Under the pieces are notes generated by a model. It saw only the letters and a list, made by a program, of their open reading frames with translations, was not told where the DNA came from and made no database searches. A DNA stretch of 64,000 nt, taken from Syngnathus acus (Eukaryota > Chordata > Actinopteri > Syngnathiformes > Syngnathidae). The position numbers and the translations under genes were made by a program. Of the stretch, positions 24,552 to 41,367 are shown piece after piece; position 1 is the stretch's first letter; each line of letters starts with the position of its first letter. Where the stretch lies: positions 10,549,412 through 10,613,411 of the forward strand of contig NC_051102.1 in NCBI RefSeq assembly GCF_901709675.1, written 5' to 3'.

Positions 24552-24590
<39 letters not shown>
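24552..24590. repeat. GA/CT dinucleotide microsatellite
   Basis: About 19 GA units. Read on the ap1g2 (minus) strand this is a CT run that ends just before CACATAG, the acceptor of the exon with the start codon. It therefore supplies the polypyrimidine tract. Confidence 0.9.
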
Positions 24591-24593
<3 letters not shown>

Positions 24594-24599
24594 GAGAGA

Positions 24600-25485
24600 G
24601 CAAGAGTGTGGCGTGAGAGTGAGTGAGCAATAGAATTTTTTTTACAATACAGTAAAATGGAGTAAATTGACTCCCAAATCTGAAACGTTCAATTTATTAG
24701 TCCATAACAACGTTTTGGGTTTTAAACAGAACTCGTTTTTAGTGCTCAACACATAGTGAATGGACGTAATACAAGTGTATTCACTAACGACACATTACAT
24801 CACTTTTGAATGTCAGGAAAGAGACGTTGACATTTTAACCCCAAAAAAATGTTATTTTAATACTACCAATACCAGCAAGACAGGTCACTCAGGTAGTGTA
24901 GCCGGTGGCTAACCTTGAGATAGCGCCGAGCTAACCGTGGGAGATGGTGTCAAGCTAAAAATCTATATTAATTAGCATGGCAGGAGACTTGTGTGAAAGG
25001 CTATTGCTGAAATTATAACGAATAATACGTAGATTTAACGACTAAAGACCATTAACAAAACAAATAGACTAGTAGACTCCCTTCCTCGACACCTTTGGCG
25101 CTGTCTTCATGAATGGCCATCAAAGAATATCAGTGGTGAGTCATTTCCGTGCTTGACCTTTCAAAATAAACTTCATTTTAAATAAACGCCGCATGGTTCT
25201 TTGTTTGATTGGCCTACACGACTGTTCACAAATATTTGAAATAATCATTAGATAAACAAAATAACTCAGTTCATAGAGTAGTAACCTGATCAAAACTACG
25301 TTATATATTAAGTGACCTGTTATTTTGAAAATAATGTTTTCGGATTAACGCCGATTTCCGCAACTCCAGTTTGTCTCATGACTTCCGCAATTCCTACTGT
25401 CTATCCCACAAGTCATAAATGAGTGGAAAAAATATTCACAAGCGTTCAAAAACCATGTTTAAAAAAAATAGAACATAACAGCGTC
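24600..25485. other. Upstream flank of ap1g2 and 3' flank of prmt5
   Basis: No coding exon recognised. A non-coding first exon of ap1g2 must lie upstream of the acceptor at 24546-24547 and is expected here, but I could not place it. Candidate CpG-bearing sequence is at about 25080-25190 and 25340-25390. Confidence 0.4.
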
Positions 25486-25590
25486 TTTATTGACATGATT
25501 TAAACATACAAATACAAAATAATGGGGTATTTTAGCATGTAATCTCAGTGCCACAGGAGTCCCTATATTCGTCAATTGAACAGACAGGTG

Positions 25591-25596
25591 TTTATT
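25591..25596 (-). terminator. Polyadenylation signal candidate for prmt5
   Basis: AATAAA on the minus strand, about 230 bases after the prmt5 stop. Another lies at 25486-25491. Confidence 0.45.
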
Positions 25597-25826
25597 TTAA
25601 TGGAATTTCTTCAATAAGGCATAGTTTGTGCTAGATTTAATGTTTGTGGTGATTCTTTGCTGTATACAAAAACAAAACACAAAACAAGGACACTGAATGT
25701 GTTTTTTTCCACATTGTGTTAGGATAATCTGACCTCGTATAACTGACAATGAGGCACACACATCGCCACAACTGTTACAAAAAGAAAATACGAAGTCGGA
25801 ACGTAAGGACAAGATTGCGGTCCTGT

Positions 25827-29948
<4,122 letters not shown>

Positions 29949-30120
29949 GACTTGGCATGCAAGGTACCAACTAGGACCTCAATCTCGTTGGTCCCGGTTT
30001 GGAGGAAAACGACTCCATTTTGGATCTGCAGGCGACGCGATGGATAGGACAGCCGAGGGAAGGAGGAGTCAAAATGGCGTCGGACGTATGCCAGTTTCAC
30101 TTCTCGCGCAATATCGCGGC
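29949..30120 (-). promoter_or_regulatory. Promoter and 5' UTR of prmt5
   Basis: CpG-bearing block directly upstream of the prmt5 start. It holds two YY1-type motifs: CCATTTT at about 30013-30019 and AAAATGGCG at 30072-30080. Such motifs often mark TATA-less start sites. Confidence 0.45.
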
Positions 30121-31673
30121 ATAAAATGTAGAAGTCCAGCTATGTACTTGTGTATTAAAACAAAAGACTGGGTTCTAATGTAATTAAAAAACAAATGTAA
30201 AATCAAATAATTACAACAACTGGAAGAAAAATACACCTTACCTATTTGTTTTGCATATTTGCTTTAGGCTGGTATACAGTGTTGTTCTTGGAGCTGACAA
30301 CAAAAATGTTTGTGCTGACAAAATGATCACAACTCTTATTTCCCTACCCCCTAATCATATGTTAGAAGCAACCACCTTAGTTTCGACGTGTTGTCGTGTC
30401 TCGTTAGGCATTAGCAAACAGAAAGTGATGAAGGTAAATGTGAAAAGGTTTGCAGAAACAGGCTTCGCTCCATATCATTTTCATTTCAAGCATGATCAAA
30501 TTACTGGTCTACTAAGACAAATTGTACGACTATTTTCTGCAAGCTGTCATATTTGGATGAGCTATAAAAGAGTCGAGACTAAGTTTGTTTAGTGAGTTGC
30601 AAAAGGACAGCGAGATGCGTTGACCTAGATAACAGATGACAGCATCTCCCTGAACAAAGGAGAATGGGATTTGCGAGTTTATGAGGGTTACCAATTTTCC
30701 TGGATTCAATTATATCACGTTTTTTACCCCCAGCCTGTCGAGAGAGACATTTTTGAACAAGGAATACAAGTATTTCTACTTTGCTTTTGGCTTTGGATGA
30801 TCTATGTGTTGCTTCAAGGACACCACTATGAATCACAAGTGGTTCACTCTAACTTTGAAGGATATAATCAGATCTTTTGAATTGATCAACTGTTACGACC
30901 TTGACTAGAGACTAAATCAACCAGAATGGAAATGCAAATCTGTTGAATTTTTACATGCCAGCAATGACCTCAAATTATCTTCAGTAACTGTCTTTACATC
31001 TTTCCATTCTTTAACAGTTCACAGACCCTTTCCATTAACAACCTTGGGATTGATCTTTCAAGGTGGGACGTGCGACAACAAGGTTGGGTTTTACATATAA
31101 TGATATTTTGGTATTAAATAATGATATAACTCTGTGACATATGAGTTTTGGAGTAATTGGAATAATGCAACCGGATGTGCCGTTGAGCTCAGCAATGACC
31201 CACTCTGTCCTTTAATCTGTACCAGTGAAAAATTGTATACATTTGTGTAGATATGTAGATATTTCCAGTGGCACATGACGGTTTAATAATAATAATAATA
31301 ATAATATGTGTAAAATGTGTATTTAGTTATGTTTATGAATTAAGGGTTAGGTTCAGCACAGAATTATTTTCTGAAACGACATGGATACAATCTGTATTGC
31401 GCAAGCTTTAAAATGTCTAACTGACATTTTAACATGAAAATATCTTGAAAACCTGGTGTGCTGGAAAAAACAAAGATTAGTAAGGCATTTTTTAAATCAG
31501 CGTCAAAAATATTTTTAAGGACACAAAGCTGAGTTAAATTGACTATTTACCATTTCGCATAGTTTGTTCATCCGTACATCCGCAACTGCAGGGGGCGCTG
31601 AGTTCTTTCTGTCACAAAATGTGCAAATACGAAACCACGGAAGTTGCTTGCTCATGATCGGACAGTTTCAAAG
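30121..31673. other. Divergent spacer between prmt5 and psmb5
   Basis: Mostly AT-rich. A short AAT tandem repeat lies at about 31286-31304. The last ~110 bases before 31674 contain the psmb5 5' flank, with CGGAAG at 31638-31643, an ETS-like motif. No coding exon recognised. Confidence 0.45.
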
Positions 31674-34600
31674 ATGGCTCTCGCAAGTGTGTTGAACAGT
31701 GATTGTGCTGGTTTTTCTTTTGGCAGCCGTCAAACGGCTGCTTTCGATTGTGGACCCGTACTGAGTGGTCTTGGGCTCGAAACAACATCGGGAGACAACA
31801 TTCGGTTTGCCATCAAAAATCCATTGTGTGCTGTGGACGACGATGACGTCGAGAGGAAAATAGAGTTTCTGCATGGGACCACTACCTTAGCGTTCAAAGT
31901 AAGTAATCGCCCCCGATACTTGGATTAGAATTCTTCAAAATAAACAAGAGACAACAATATCTATAACAAAATGTGTATTTTTTTTTTGGTAGCACGTTAT
32001 TCGTACGTTTGATGAATCAGACTGAACTATGTAGAGCTGATGCTACATTTCACGTAGCATGTTAGCATGCCTACATATAAGAAAGCAACCACCCATCCTT
32101 AATGTCCATGAGTGTTGCACAAATGATTAATCATATATGTATAATACACATTGCAATCGATGCGCCGAGTACGGCGACCATAAAATGAAAATAAAGTTTA
32201 ATAATGTGAAAATAAGTTATTACTATTAGCGGGCATATTTTCACTTGATAGCATGACAACGTTTTAATCACAACACGATAATCACGCTAAATTGTTAGCT
32301 GATTAGTGGCATCTAGTTCATGAAATAAACTTTTATTATCAAGTTGTATTATGAAGATATTGTCAGATTTGGAGCCATTGCTTAATCATATTTATAGCAA
32401 AAGTTTTTTTATGCTTCAAACTAGTTTAACCTCATTAAAACACATCTTTAAAAGGTTTACCTCAGTGCCCGTTTTTACTATAGCCTTCTCAAATCTTGAC
32501 CTTAACTACATGGTAATCCCCTGGTGTTGTCATTTCAGTTCCAGCATGGTGTCATCGTGGCAGTGGACTCTCGGGCCACAGCGGGCAGCTACATCGCTTC
32601 GCAGTCGGTCAAAAAGGTGATTGAGATTAATCCCTACCTGCTGGGCACCATGGCTGGAGGAGCAGCAGACTGTAGCTTCTGGGAGCGTATGCTGGCACGC
32701 CAATGCCGCGTCTACGAGCTCCGCAACAAAGAGCGCATCTCGGTGGCAGCAGCGTCCAAGTTACTTGCCAACATGGTGTACCAGTACAAGGGCATGGGAC
32801 TCAGCATGGCAACCATGGTCTGTGGCTGGGACAAGAGAGGCCCAGGTAAGTCCATCAGTCTTCAAGTCTTTTTTAAACACTGCATCAAATTGATTTTTTT
32901 TTTTTCTTCCAAAGGACGTGTTTATAACAGTAATATGATATTTAGACATGTTATGCACGTCCTTTAGAAAAACAAAGTAAATCCAAATAGAAAATGCCAA
33001 TATAGTTTCCAGAAATGCCCACTAGATGGCACTGCAACCTCTGTTCTTTCCTTTGGAGCATTTAACGCTTAAAAGTGGTAAATGCTGCCACTTTTGATGC
33101 CGGAGTGAGGCTGTACATCACTGAAGGTGCACATAACGAGTCTGCTATAGTGACACCATGATGGCAAATCGATGCAGTCTACTCTGCCGGCCAGTGAGAG
33201 AGGCAGGATGGACGTTGGATCCTGCCCGTATACAAGTGTTGCGCATAAGGCTTGAACAACGAGGGAGATCGATGTGGGCTTTGTTTTCAAACCAGAGGTG
33301 TCTGCGTGCACAATCACTGCTTGTTTGTGTGTTTGTTTGTTTGCCATCCGAGGTAAATGATGTGAATTCAAATCCCAGGCATTCAAATGAGAAAATAAGG
33401 ATCCTTCTATTTGTTCAATTGTCAGAGGAGCTTTTCAGTGTCAGTGATTGAAGGGTCAGGTAAATGGCATGTAAATTAAATTACCCATGATTGAGTTGGA
33501 AGCTCATTATACAAACTGCACTCCAAAATGGAAGGCTACTATAAACTGCCCAGTTACAATTTCTCGGTGGAAAGAAACCAGCCATGTTCAAAACTCGCTG
33601 CTCACACACACACACTGCTCGACACCAAATCATGCAGCCAGCTACACAATCTGCGTAAATAGTCTCCTCCTCGCCAGGTTGCCTAATCCGAATGGAAGGT
33701 TTGTCTCATCTGCCAGTGAAGCACGCATCTACTGCTTGGCACTTTTAATGTGGCCTCCGAGTCGAAACAGAAATGCATCCGTGTGCATTTCTGTTATTGG
33801 TCTTGCATTTACCATGATGAAGACCACAGGAGTGTTTGGAAGGGAATGAATGTGGGAAGTTATTTCTTTTTTTTGCCACTCCAATTCTATTTGTAGGCCT
33901 GCCTCCACATCCTCTGTGTGGTGCTCAGCAAAAGAGGCTGCCGTTCTAACTGTCCGCCTGCACCATTGTTTGTAACAAGTCCTTAACACTTTTCAATTGG
34001 AACAGGCAGGTGTCAAAGTGGCAATTTTACCCCATGCATAGGCTGTGGATGCTCATCAAAGCAAGCTAACGACAGGCTGAGGAAGCTGCAATTTGTCATC
34101 TGAAATGAATGGGATGCTTTTTCCCCCCCTAGAAAAGTAAGTGGCCCTCCATAGCGCTAACAGTCTGTCGCTAGTTTAGCTGTGAATGTGCAATCTGGGG
34201 GTGTTGTGTTAAAAGTGTTTTTTTTTTTTTTTCTTCCCTAAGCGGTAACAGCTAATATTTGCTAGAATAAAAATCTCACACATTTTGGCTTTGGAAAGTG
34301 TCATGAAAGACATGCCTCTTTTATAAGCTCTTCTTCCCATCTGCAATTTTGTGGGTGAGCTGGCATTTGGTGAGAGTACCTCCTTCTACATTACGAGGGG
34401 ATTAATCCTAACTAATATAAATAAATGCTGTGAATTAATGGTTAAGATTGCTCAGTAATAGAGGGAGTGATTGAGAGATGAACTCGCTAAAGCTCTGTCT
34501 GATTGGATGGAGAGCACCTATGAATGTCAATGTTCAACATGCCACAGATTCATATGTGGAGGTCTTTGCACTTTCAGTACTGAAATCGATATTTGGAAAA

Positions 34601-35295
34601 TAAAACCGATACAAGTCATCCGTCCACTGAGTGTGCCGGCAGTGTGTGTCCTCCCCAAAGGTGCATCTCACTGCGTAGCTTGGATTGCTGGTCGATATTT
34701 AATTTTTGGCACTTTTGCGGGGATCAATAAGGCCTGAGCGGGGCCCCTGGGCGGAAAACGATGTGGCCCCGCGCACCGTCAGCAGGTTCCGTGGTCTGCT
34801 TCATTTTACTTGAAGAGGATGCAGCTGTTCTATCCAGCACCACGTCTTCACTTGGAAAGGTTGCAGCTGCTCATATTGGTGCGCCGCACACATATCATTC
34901 CGCGTGGAATCGGAACCATTTAACTGTCGATGCTTTATACTGTAAATACCCCCTTGCGGTGTTTCTTTTTTTTTTTTTGCACCGCTTTGACCAGTCCCAC
35001 TTTCTCCCCAGGGCTGTACTACGTTGACTCAGAAGGAAGCAGAGTTTGTGGCGACATATTCTCACTGGGCTCTGGCGCCATCTACGCCTACGGTGTGATG
35101 GACAGCGGTTTTCGGCAAGATCTGACCGTGGAGGAAGCCTGCGATCTTGGCCGCCGCGCTATCTACCAGGCCACGTACCGCGACGCCTACAGCGGAGGGC
35201 AGGTCAACCTCTACCACGTCCATAGCGAAGGCTGGACCAGGGTCTCCCAGGATGATGTGCTTGAGCTGCATCATAGATACAAAAATCAGGCATAA
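31674..35295 (+). CDS. psmb5: 20S proteasome subunit beta type-5 precursor (271 aa)
   Basis: Catalytic beta5 subunit giving chymotrypsin-like activity of the 20S core. Exons: 31674-31898, 32539-32845, 35012-35295, all GT-AG, phase closed. The propeptide (68 residues, a little longer than the human 59) begins MALASVL, like human PSMB5, and has an acidic CAVDDDDVE stretch. Autocleavage is expected at [10 protein letters not shown], making Thr69 the catalytic Thr1. D85 (Asp17) and K101 (Lys33) are present in [19 protein letters not shown]. The body includes [20 protein letters not shown] and [18 protein letters not shown]. It reads as constitutive beta5, not the immunoproteasome beta5i or thymic beta5t, because [10 protein letters not shown] and [19 protein letters not shown] match PSMB5. 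One residue, Val before the catalytic Asp, is shared with beta5i. The second intron (2.2 kb) shows no exon. Confidence 0.96.
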
Positions 35296-35390
35296 TTTGG
35301 AAAGTTAAACGCTCGGTGTCGGGAACTGGGATGTTGGGAAACATTTTTCTGTATCCAAAATTGAAGTTCTGAAATGTCTGTTTAGTTAAT

Positions 35391-35396
35391 AATAAA
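35391..35396 (+). terminator. Polyadenylation signal for psmb5
   Basis: AATAAA 95 bases after the stop codon, followed by an A-rich run. Confidence 0.6.
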
Positions 35397-35419
35397 AAAA
35401 CATCCATTCACTGCGGACT

Positions 35420-37305
35420 CCTTTTTTTTTTTTTTATATATTAAAATCATACAATGACTTATTAGCTCAAAGTTTGTACACGTTTGTCGCTAGTACAAAA
35501 ATCAGATGAGGGACTGAAAAGGGATCAAACACGTGTGGGATAATAGAATTGATATTAAGAAGTACACTTCTTCTATAAGTGAACTCTTAATGTTGCCATA
35601 ACTAGTGTCATTGTGTTTGTAATCATCTATGGCCATTAGAAGGGACACCAAAGCTTTTCTATGTCCTGACTTTATTTTCCGCATTCATCTGCAGAAGTCG
35701 CACATCTAAATAGTGCCGTTTAATTGCATACCACTACCCTTGGTAATTGTGCTCCCTCCATGATAATATTCATCTCCCCCACTTATAATGCACAAATACA
35801 TATTTTAATTGGAAGGGCGATGTATACTTAAATTCCACACCCAACACACACTTGGAGTGAATACACAACTGCGTGCCAGCCTGCCAAGTTGTTTTACAAT
35901 ATAACGACCCGCGATGGCAGTGTGTGTACCCCTTCAGTGGTTTTTATAGCTGGGAATAAACTGGGTGAGATAAATCCAAAAGCAAACCTTATCAAAGCAT
36001 AGTTAAAAACTAGTTTCACAGGTGAGTAGTTAGCAGATGGAATGAGAACAGGATTTCGATATATGGAAATGAGAGAGGCTCATCAGTGTTTTGGAACTGG
36101 AATGACGAAGCATCCGTACGACAGTAACTTCTGTTTATCCTCAGCAAAAAAAAAAAAAAGGTGATTATATCTACATTGTATGTAGTATGTAATATTGTAC
36201 GATTGGATCACACAGAAAGAAACGAAGACAAAAGTTTAACAATGATTGATGCATCCGCCATTGTTTATTCCCACTGATGCTTTACCCCAAAGGGAGAACG
36301 AATGAGAGCTCTATTTATCGTAGTAATGACTCCCAACCGGCTGCCTCTCGTCCACCCTGAATATTCTCCGGGTGTCGTCTAATCAGCTCACCCTAATCCG
36401 TAAACGTTGTGACAAACAACAAAGGTGGCACAAACGTAATTACATTTGTGGTCTCGATGCATGGTGCAAATGCCAGGCAGGCAGGCAGGCAGGCAGGCAG
36501 CGCCATCTCCTCATTTGAGAGGTGCTGTTTTTCATCCCTCGTGATGACAGCCAGCCTCTCTGTTGCCATTCCTGCCACGTGCCTGCCACTGCCGCCATCT
36601 CACGACTCGAGACTGTTCTCCCCCCCCCCCGAGCTGGAAGGGTGCTGATTTGTTGCCCATTTTTTAGGATTTGATTAATTCAGTGACACAGAAGCAGACT
36701 GCTCTGCAAAGACTTAGCAGCCATGTTCACTTTCAGTGCACAGTGTTCTCCCCGCCAAGTACTCAGAGGCGTTATTCCACACAACCATCGCTGATGATGA
36801 TTATCATGAGGGGGAGAACGATAGCCCATACGATGAATGCAGACTGTGATTCAAGAGGCCCGAGGCAGCTGGCTGTTTATCCCTTGTCATGACACCTGAC
36901 TGTGTAAATGGTGCCTGTCGGTTTGTTTTATTGTCAAGAGCGGCTGGCCTTGCCTTCTGGCCAGCAAAGATGGGCTCAGGAAACGACAGGGCACTAAGAG
37001 CAATGGGAACCGCGATGGTCACTCAACTTACTCCCGTGTTATTGCCGGCCATATTAGTTTTAGATTGCGTCGCTACCTCTTCTATGGGGCGACCCTTGGA
37101 GGAAACAAAATTGAATTGTAGGCTCTGTTGTTTCATTGTACCAATGGGGCCTTCCCCTTTCTTATTTTTCTGCCTTTGTTGTGGAGATTTGAACATTTGT
37201 TCACTTGACAGTATCGCTGGATGCCGTGAATTAAGACAAAAGACTGGTGGACAGAAATCACCATTTTATGGATGTAGTTTTGCTTCTGACAGTGAAGAAG
37301 AGAAG
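35420..37305. other. Non-coding region downstream of psmb5
   Basis: No coding exon recognised. A GGCA tetranucleotide run lies at about 36474-36500 and a poly-C run at about 36621-36630. Confidence 0.45.
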
Positions 37306-37308
37306 GTG

Positions 37309-37584
37309 TCCATCCGTCTGTCCGTCCGTCCGCCCACTCAATCCCTCCCTCCCTCTATCCATCCGTCTGTCCATCCACCCACTCAATCCCTCCCTCCATC
37401 CATCCATCCATCCATCCATCCATCCATCCATCCATCCATCCATCCATCCATCCATCCGTCCGTCCGTCCGTCCGTCCGTCCGTCCGTCCGTCCGTCCGTC
37501 CGTCCGTCCGTCCGTCCGTCCGTCCGTCCGTCCATCCATCCTTCCGTCCGTCCATCCTTCCGTCCGTCCGTCCGTCCGTCCGTC
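37309..37584. repeat. Compound tetranucleotide microsatellite (TCCA and TCCG units)
   Basis: Starts with mixed TCCG/TCTG units and two copies of a CCCACTCAATCCCTCCCTCC motif. A block of TCCA units (about 37395-37456) follows, then a block of TCCG units (about 37457-37534), and a second mixed block. Long open frames across it code only for Pro-Ser-Val-Arg/Ile-His repeats and are not genes. Confidence 0.9.
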
Positions 37585-37589
37585 GCCCA

Positions 37590-38395
37590 CTCCCCCCCTG
37601 AGGCCTGATTTTGCTTTGATCAATGTGACCCCACATTCCGACCCCAACTGAGGGTAAATGGAGCCATTAATTAGCCACCCCAGAGCTCGTTACCCTGGCT
37701 CAGGCTTTTCAGCAGCTTCCTGGCTCTCGACTGACTTTGCACTTGTAATTCAGCCACGGACCCAGAGGGTGAGGGTAATAACAGAGGGTGCCCGTCCAAA
37801 TGGATGATCGCCCACTGATAGATGATCCGCTGGGCCGGACGTGACAGAAGTGATGTTAAGGGTGTCGAGAACGATCAGGAAATAAGTGACACATCGTTTT
37901 GGTACTGGGATCATGTGTGAGCTATAATTGATGACTTCCTTTTCCAGAACTGAGACAAATGGCACAAATGAAGAATGTCTTCTTGGAAGTTCTCTTGTTT
38001 CGAATGTAAACACTCGTCCAGATTTTTACCGCTCTGGAAAATGACAAAAGTGGCACGGTAATGAGAGTGAATTGCTGATGAACTAAATCATGGCAATGGC
38101 AGTTTAATTAAATCCCGAGACTTTGCTAACTAATGACATTCCCCCATTAGAGACACCGTGACCGATCAATATATTTTGCTGCAGCTGAATAGTGAAGATT
38201 TAGGTAAATTGCTGTTTGCTAATTACCCCTCTTTGTTTATCCCTCACTATAATTGTCTGCATCATAAAATTCTTGCTTGTTGCTTCAGTGTATGCAGCAG
38301 ACAAACACAGTTTATTATACAGCACCTGATGTTTTCATTGCACGGTGGTATCAATTTGCATGTTTGCGGCGAGCATTTTTTACCGCAATCATCCC
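37590..38395. other. Non-coding, possible conserved regulatory DNA
   Basis: Low-repeat sequence with several TAATTA-type homeodomain cores (for example near 38100-38130). No exon recognised. Regulatory function is speculation. Confidence 0.25.
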
Positions 38396-38397
38396 TC

Positions 38398-38490
38398 TAT
38401 TACGATATTTTTTAGACTATAAATCACACGTTCCCTATTTTTGGCCGGTCCTGTGACTTATACTCAGGTTGGACTTTTATATCATAAAAT
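38398..38490. mobile_element. Fragment of a TIR-type MITE
   Basis: The run GATATTTTTTAGACTATAAA, followed by GGCCGGTCCTGTGACTTATA and then CTCAGG, resembles one end of a MITE with GACTATAA...ACTTATAC blocks. It is related in design to the elements at 17935 and 50993, but no matching second end is seen. Confidence 0.4.
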
Positions 38491-40586
38491 TGAAGCTGGG
38501 ATTGGCTCTCAAAATCCCATTCCTTAAACGTGTTCCGGTTGGATTTGACAATTTAAGCTTGTAACTAGGGAAAACATACTGTAACACCTTTTCCGTATCA
38601 TCTGATTCTGCGTGCCACCTTTCCCCTCTCTCCATTTCCCCTCCTCACACGCTGTCTCCTTTCCTTTTCTGAGTTCAGGACCAATCTGCACTCATTACGC
38701 TGATGGCCATATGATTGTCTGGAATAGTACACTCTCTCCCTGGCGCTTCTTCGCTCGGCTTCACTTCTTGCTCTTTTGAGCAATCTTGACACCTACTGCT
38801 CAGCCCAATGACCTCTTGACATCACAGATCATTGACTTTTCTATCAAGGCATACTTTCTTCAGCTGGGATGATTCACGGTGGAATCACAGAAGTTATCAG
38901 GACATGTTTACTCATGTATACTACGTGACTACATTTCGTAAAGCGGAATCAATTCTCACAAATCTTGTTTCGGATCTGGGACACAATTGTTCTCTTTTCA
39001 TGTTTGCACTATGCACTCTGAAATATGGCTTCCTTTTATTCTTCTTCATATTTTCAGAAATACCTGCACTATGGATGAGTCAGCCTGCTAGCACTGCATC
39101 AACTTCTGACATCAAATAGTTTTATCTAATGTCTTTTTGTTCATGCTTCACCATTAGGCTTAATCCCATTTTTGTTCTTCACATTTGATGGTGATCGAAC
39201 TATATGGCCTGCCGAATCTTTTGCTGACAATCTTGGTCAGGACTTGCGCCAGAGGGCCACGGTTCAAGCTGTCTGATGGCAAACAGTTTTTGGAGAGATG
39301 CTTGCTATTCTGTTTTGAGGAGCCCATCTGTCAGGTACTCCCCCCTCCCAGCTCAAGAGATGCAGCACTGACTGCGCCTCCTTTTCACTTTGACATCTCG
39401 CATTCATGCATGTGTGGTTCAATCCGTTCACATCAATATGCACCGATCGACCGGTCAATTAAACATCTTCTGCATCATCATCATCATCGTCGTCCTGCAC
39501 ACATTTGCATCAACCAAAAGGCTTACCAAGAATAATCATGTTAGAATAATGTTCAAATCATGTTTGTACAGCTCCACTTTAATTGGCAAGTTTAATTTGG
39601 TGGCTAAATTCAGTGTTGCTGAATGGACAGATTAGCGATATAACACCATAAGCTTCTCATAAATAGCACACACTTGATCAAGAAATGGAGGAGACAATAT
39701 GTGTATACACAGAAAGGCTTGATTTTCTAAGATCCCAAATAGTGGGCGTTCAATTGTGGATTCACTCTCAAAAGATTGCGCACACTGCCGAAGGGCATGT
39801 TAACTACGGTTGCGATCTTTTGCTAAAATCCCGAATACTGTAGCCTCCATAGACGTTTAAGATAGCACCCCAAGTGTAAAATTAAATGAAAGAAAAATAT
39901 AGGCAGCATGTATCTTAAATTTTCCAGGAAGCTGCCTCCAGTGCATCTCCCCATCCTGTGTTTAAAATATTCCTTTGTTTGGAATGTTCTACTATGACCT
40001 TTTCATAAAAAATGCAACTTTGCTCTTGCAACATTAGCACTTTTATCTCATCATGTTACGACTTTATTCCGCATACTACATTTCTCTGAGGTACCATCGT
40101 TCCCAATACAGCTGCAGTCGAGCTCTGCTCTGAGAGCAATGGCGTTACCCAAGCAGAGATTAACTTGTACAATTTTCATCACAGAGAAAAAGTAGACTAA
40201 GCAGGTGACTAAGCAATCGGAAGCGACGCCTCTGAGAGTCACATATCGTCACATGACTTAGGCAGAATCGTCCCTGGCTGTTGTGGGTGGGCGACCATGA
40301 ATATAAGAGACGAGGGTTGTCAGGCTTCCCGGCTGTGTTTTGATCTTTCTAGCATTCATTAAATAGTTCAACTGAGAAGATGCAGCCTTCTGGTGCTTAG
40401 CGTTAGCATAGGCAAGCATTCAAAATAAAACAACCAGGCAAAGGTAGCTTAATGCTGTAATATCAATATTCCAAATGCTGGATTAAGTTGATTGTTTATC
40501 AGTCGGAGAGCAACATCAACGTTTGATTAACGATGTGAACAAACCTAGAGCAATACATAGCTACAGTATGTTGAATATTTAACTCA
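38491..40586. other. Non-coding region
   Basis: No coding exon or clear element recognised. A short CAT/ATC repeat is at about 39471-39492. Confidence 0.4.
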
Positions 40587-40594
40587 TTCAGTAC

Positions 40595-41359
40595 TAGGGG
40601 TGTAAATCGCGGGTTTTGTCACGATACGATATCATATCGATACAAAGAACTACGATACGATATTTGCCGATATCTTAAAGCCTGCTGTGATTCATTCACG
40701 ATATATCACGATATAGTGCTCCACGATCGATATATTTTTATTTTTTTTAAAATAAAAAATATAGAAAAATATCCTGATTTATAACAATTCATACGCAAAA
40801 TCAACAAGGTACTGCAAACTCTTTATTTAGGAAATTACAAGAGTATTGTAGTATACAAAGTGCTTATTTTAACACTGAACTTTATCAAATTCCTATATTT
40901 TTTCTCATATAAGTAAAGAAAAATGAATATTCTTTCTTTTTTTGTAATACCATTAACTTTAAAGTGCATTACTGAACTATTTATTTACAATAATTTGAAT
41001 TGTCCGTTGAGCCATATTTTCTTTGGAATCCAAAGTGCTTCCAAACGAATGACTTGAAGCCCAAAGGGGAGCGAATTTCCTCGTCTTCTTGGACACTAGC
41101 CATAGCACCAGCCCAGGAGCTGCGTAGTTGTCGGCTCCCCTTTCACGTGCCTGCTCTGCTCACAACACAACACGCCGCGTACTGCTCCCGGAAAGAGGAA
41201 GCAAGCAACAATGAACTGGATTTCAAAATAAAGTCGCGTCTAATGTCCGAGGTCAAACACGGCGATATAAATCGATGTTTACGTTTAGCATCGATGCCAA
41301 TAAATCGTAGAGCATTATATCGATTCATCGATGTGTATCGATGAATCGTTACACCCCTA
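40595..41359. mobile_element. Non-autonomous hAT-type DNA transposon
   Basis: Ends are inverted TAGGGGTGTAA / TTACACCCCTA. The element is flanked on both sides by the same 8-base target duplication TTCAGTAC (40587-40594 and 41360-41367). The 8-bp duplication and the TIR form are typical of hAT elements. The interior is rich in ATCGATA/CGATAT motifs near both ends and has no recognisable transposase. Confidence 0.85.
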
Positions 41360-41367
41360 TTCAGTAC

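Noticed and set aside
24262-24633. 123-codon plus-strand frame
   Set aside because: Antisense shadow of the first ap1g2 exon plus the GA repeat (Arg-Glu run).
31674-35295. psmb8 (beta5i) or psmb11 (beta5t) as the identity of the proteasome gene
   Set aside because: MALASVL start, [10 protein letters not shown] and the [14 protein letters not shown] segment match constitutive PSMB5, and prmt5 is the expected neighbour.
36889-37651. Open frames up to 239 codons on both strands
   Set aside because: Mostly Pro-Ser-Val-Arg or Met-Asp-Gly repeats from the TCCA/TCCG array. No domain is present outside it.
41000-41344. 114-codon frame in the hAT element
   Set aside because: No transposase motif, and the frame ends inside sub-terminal repeats.
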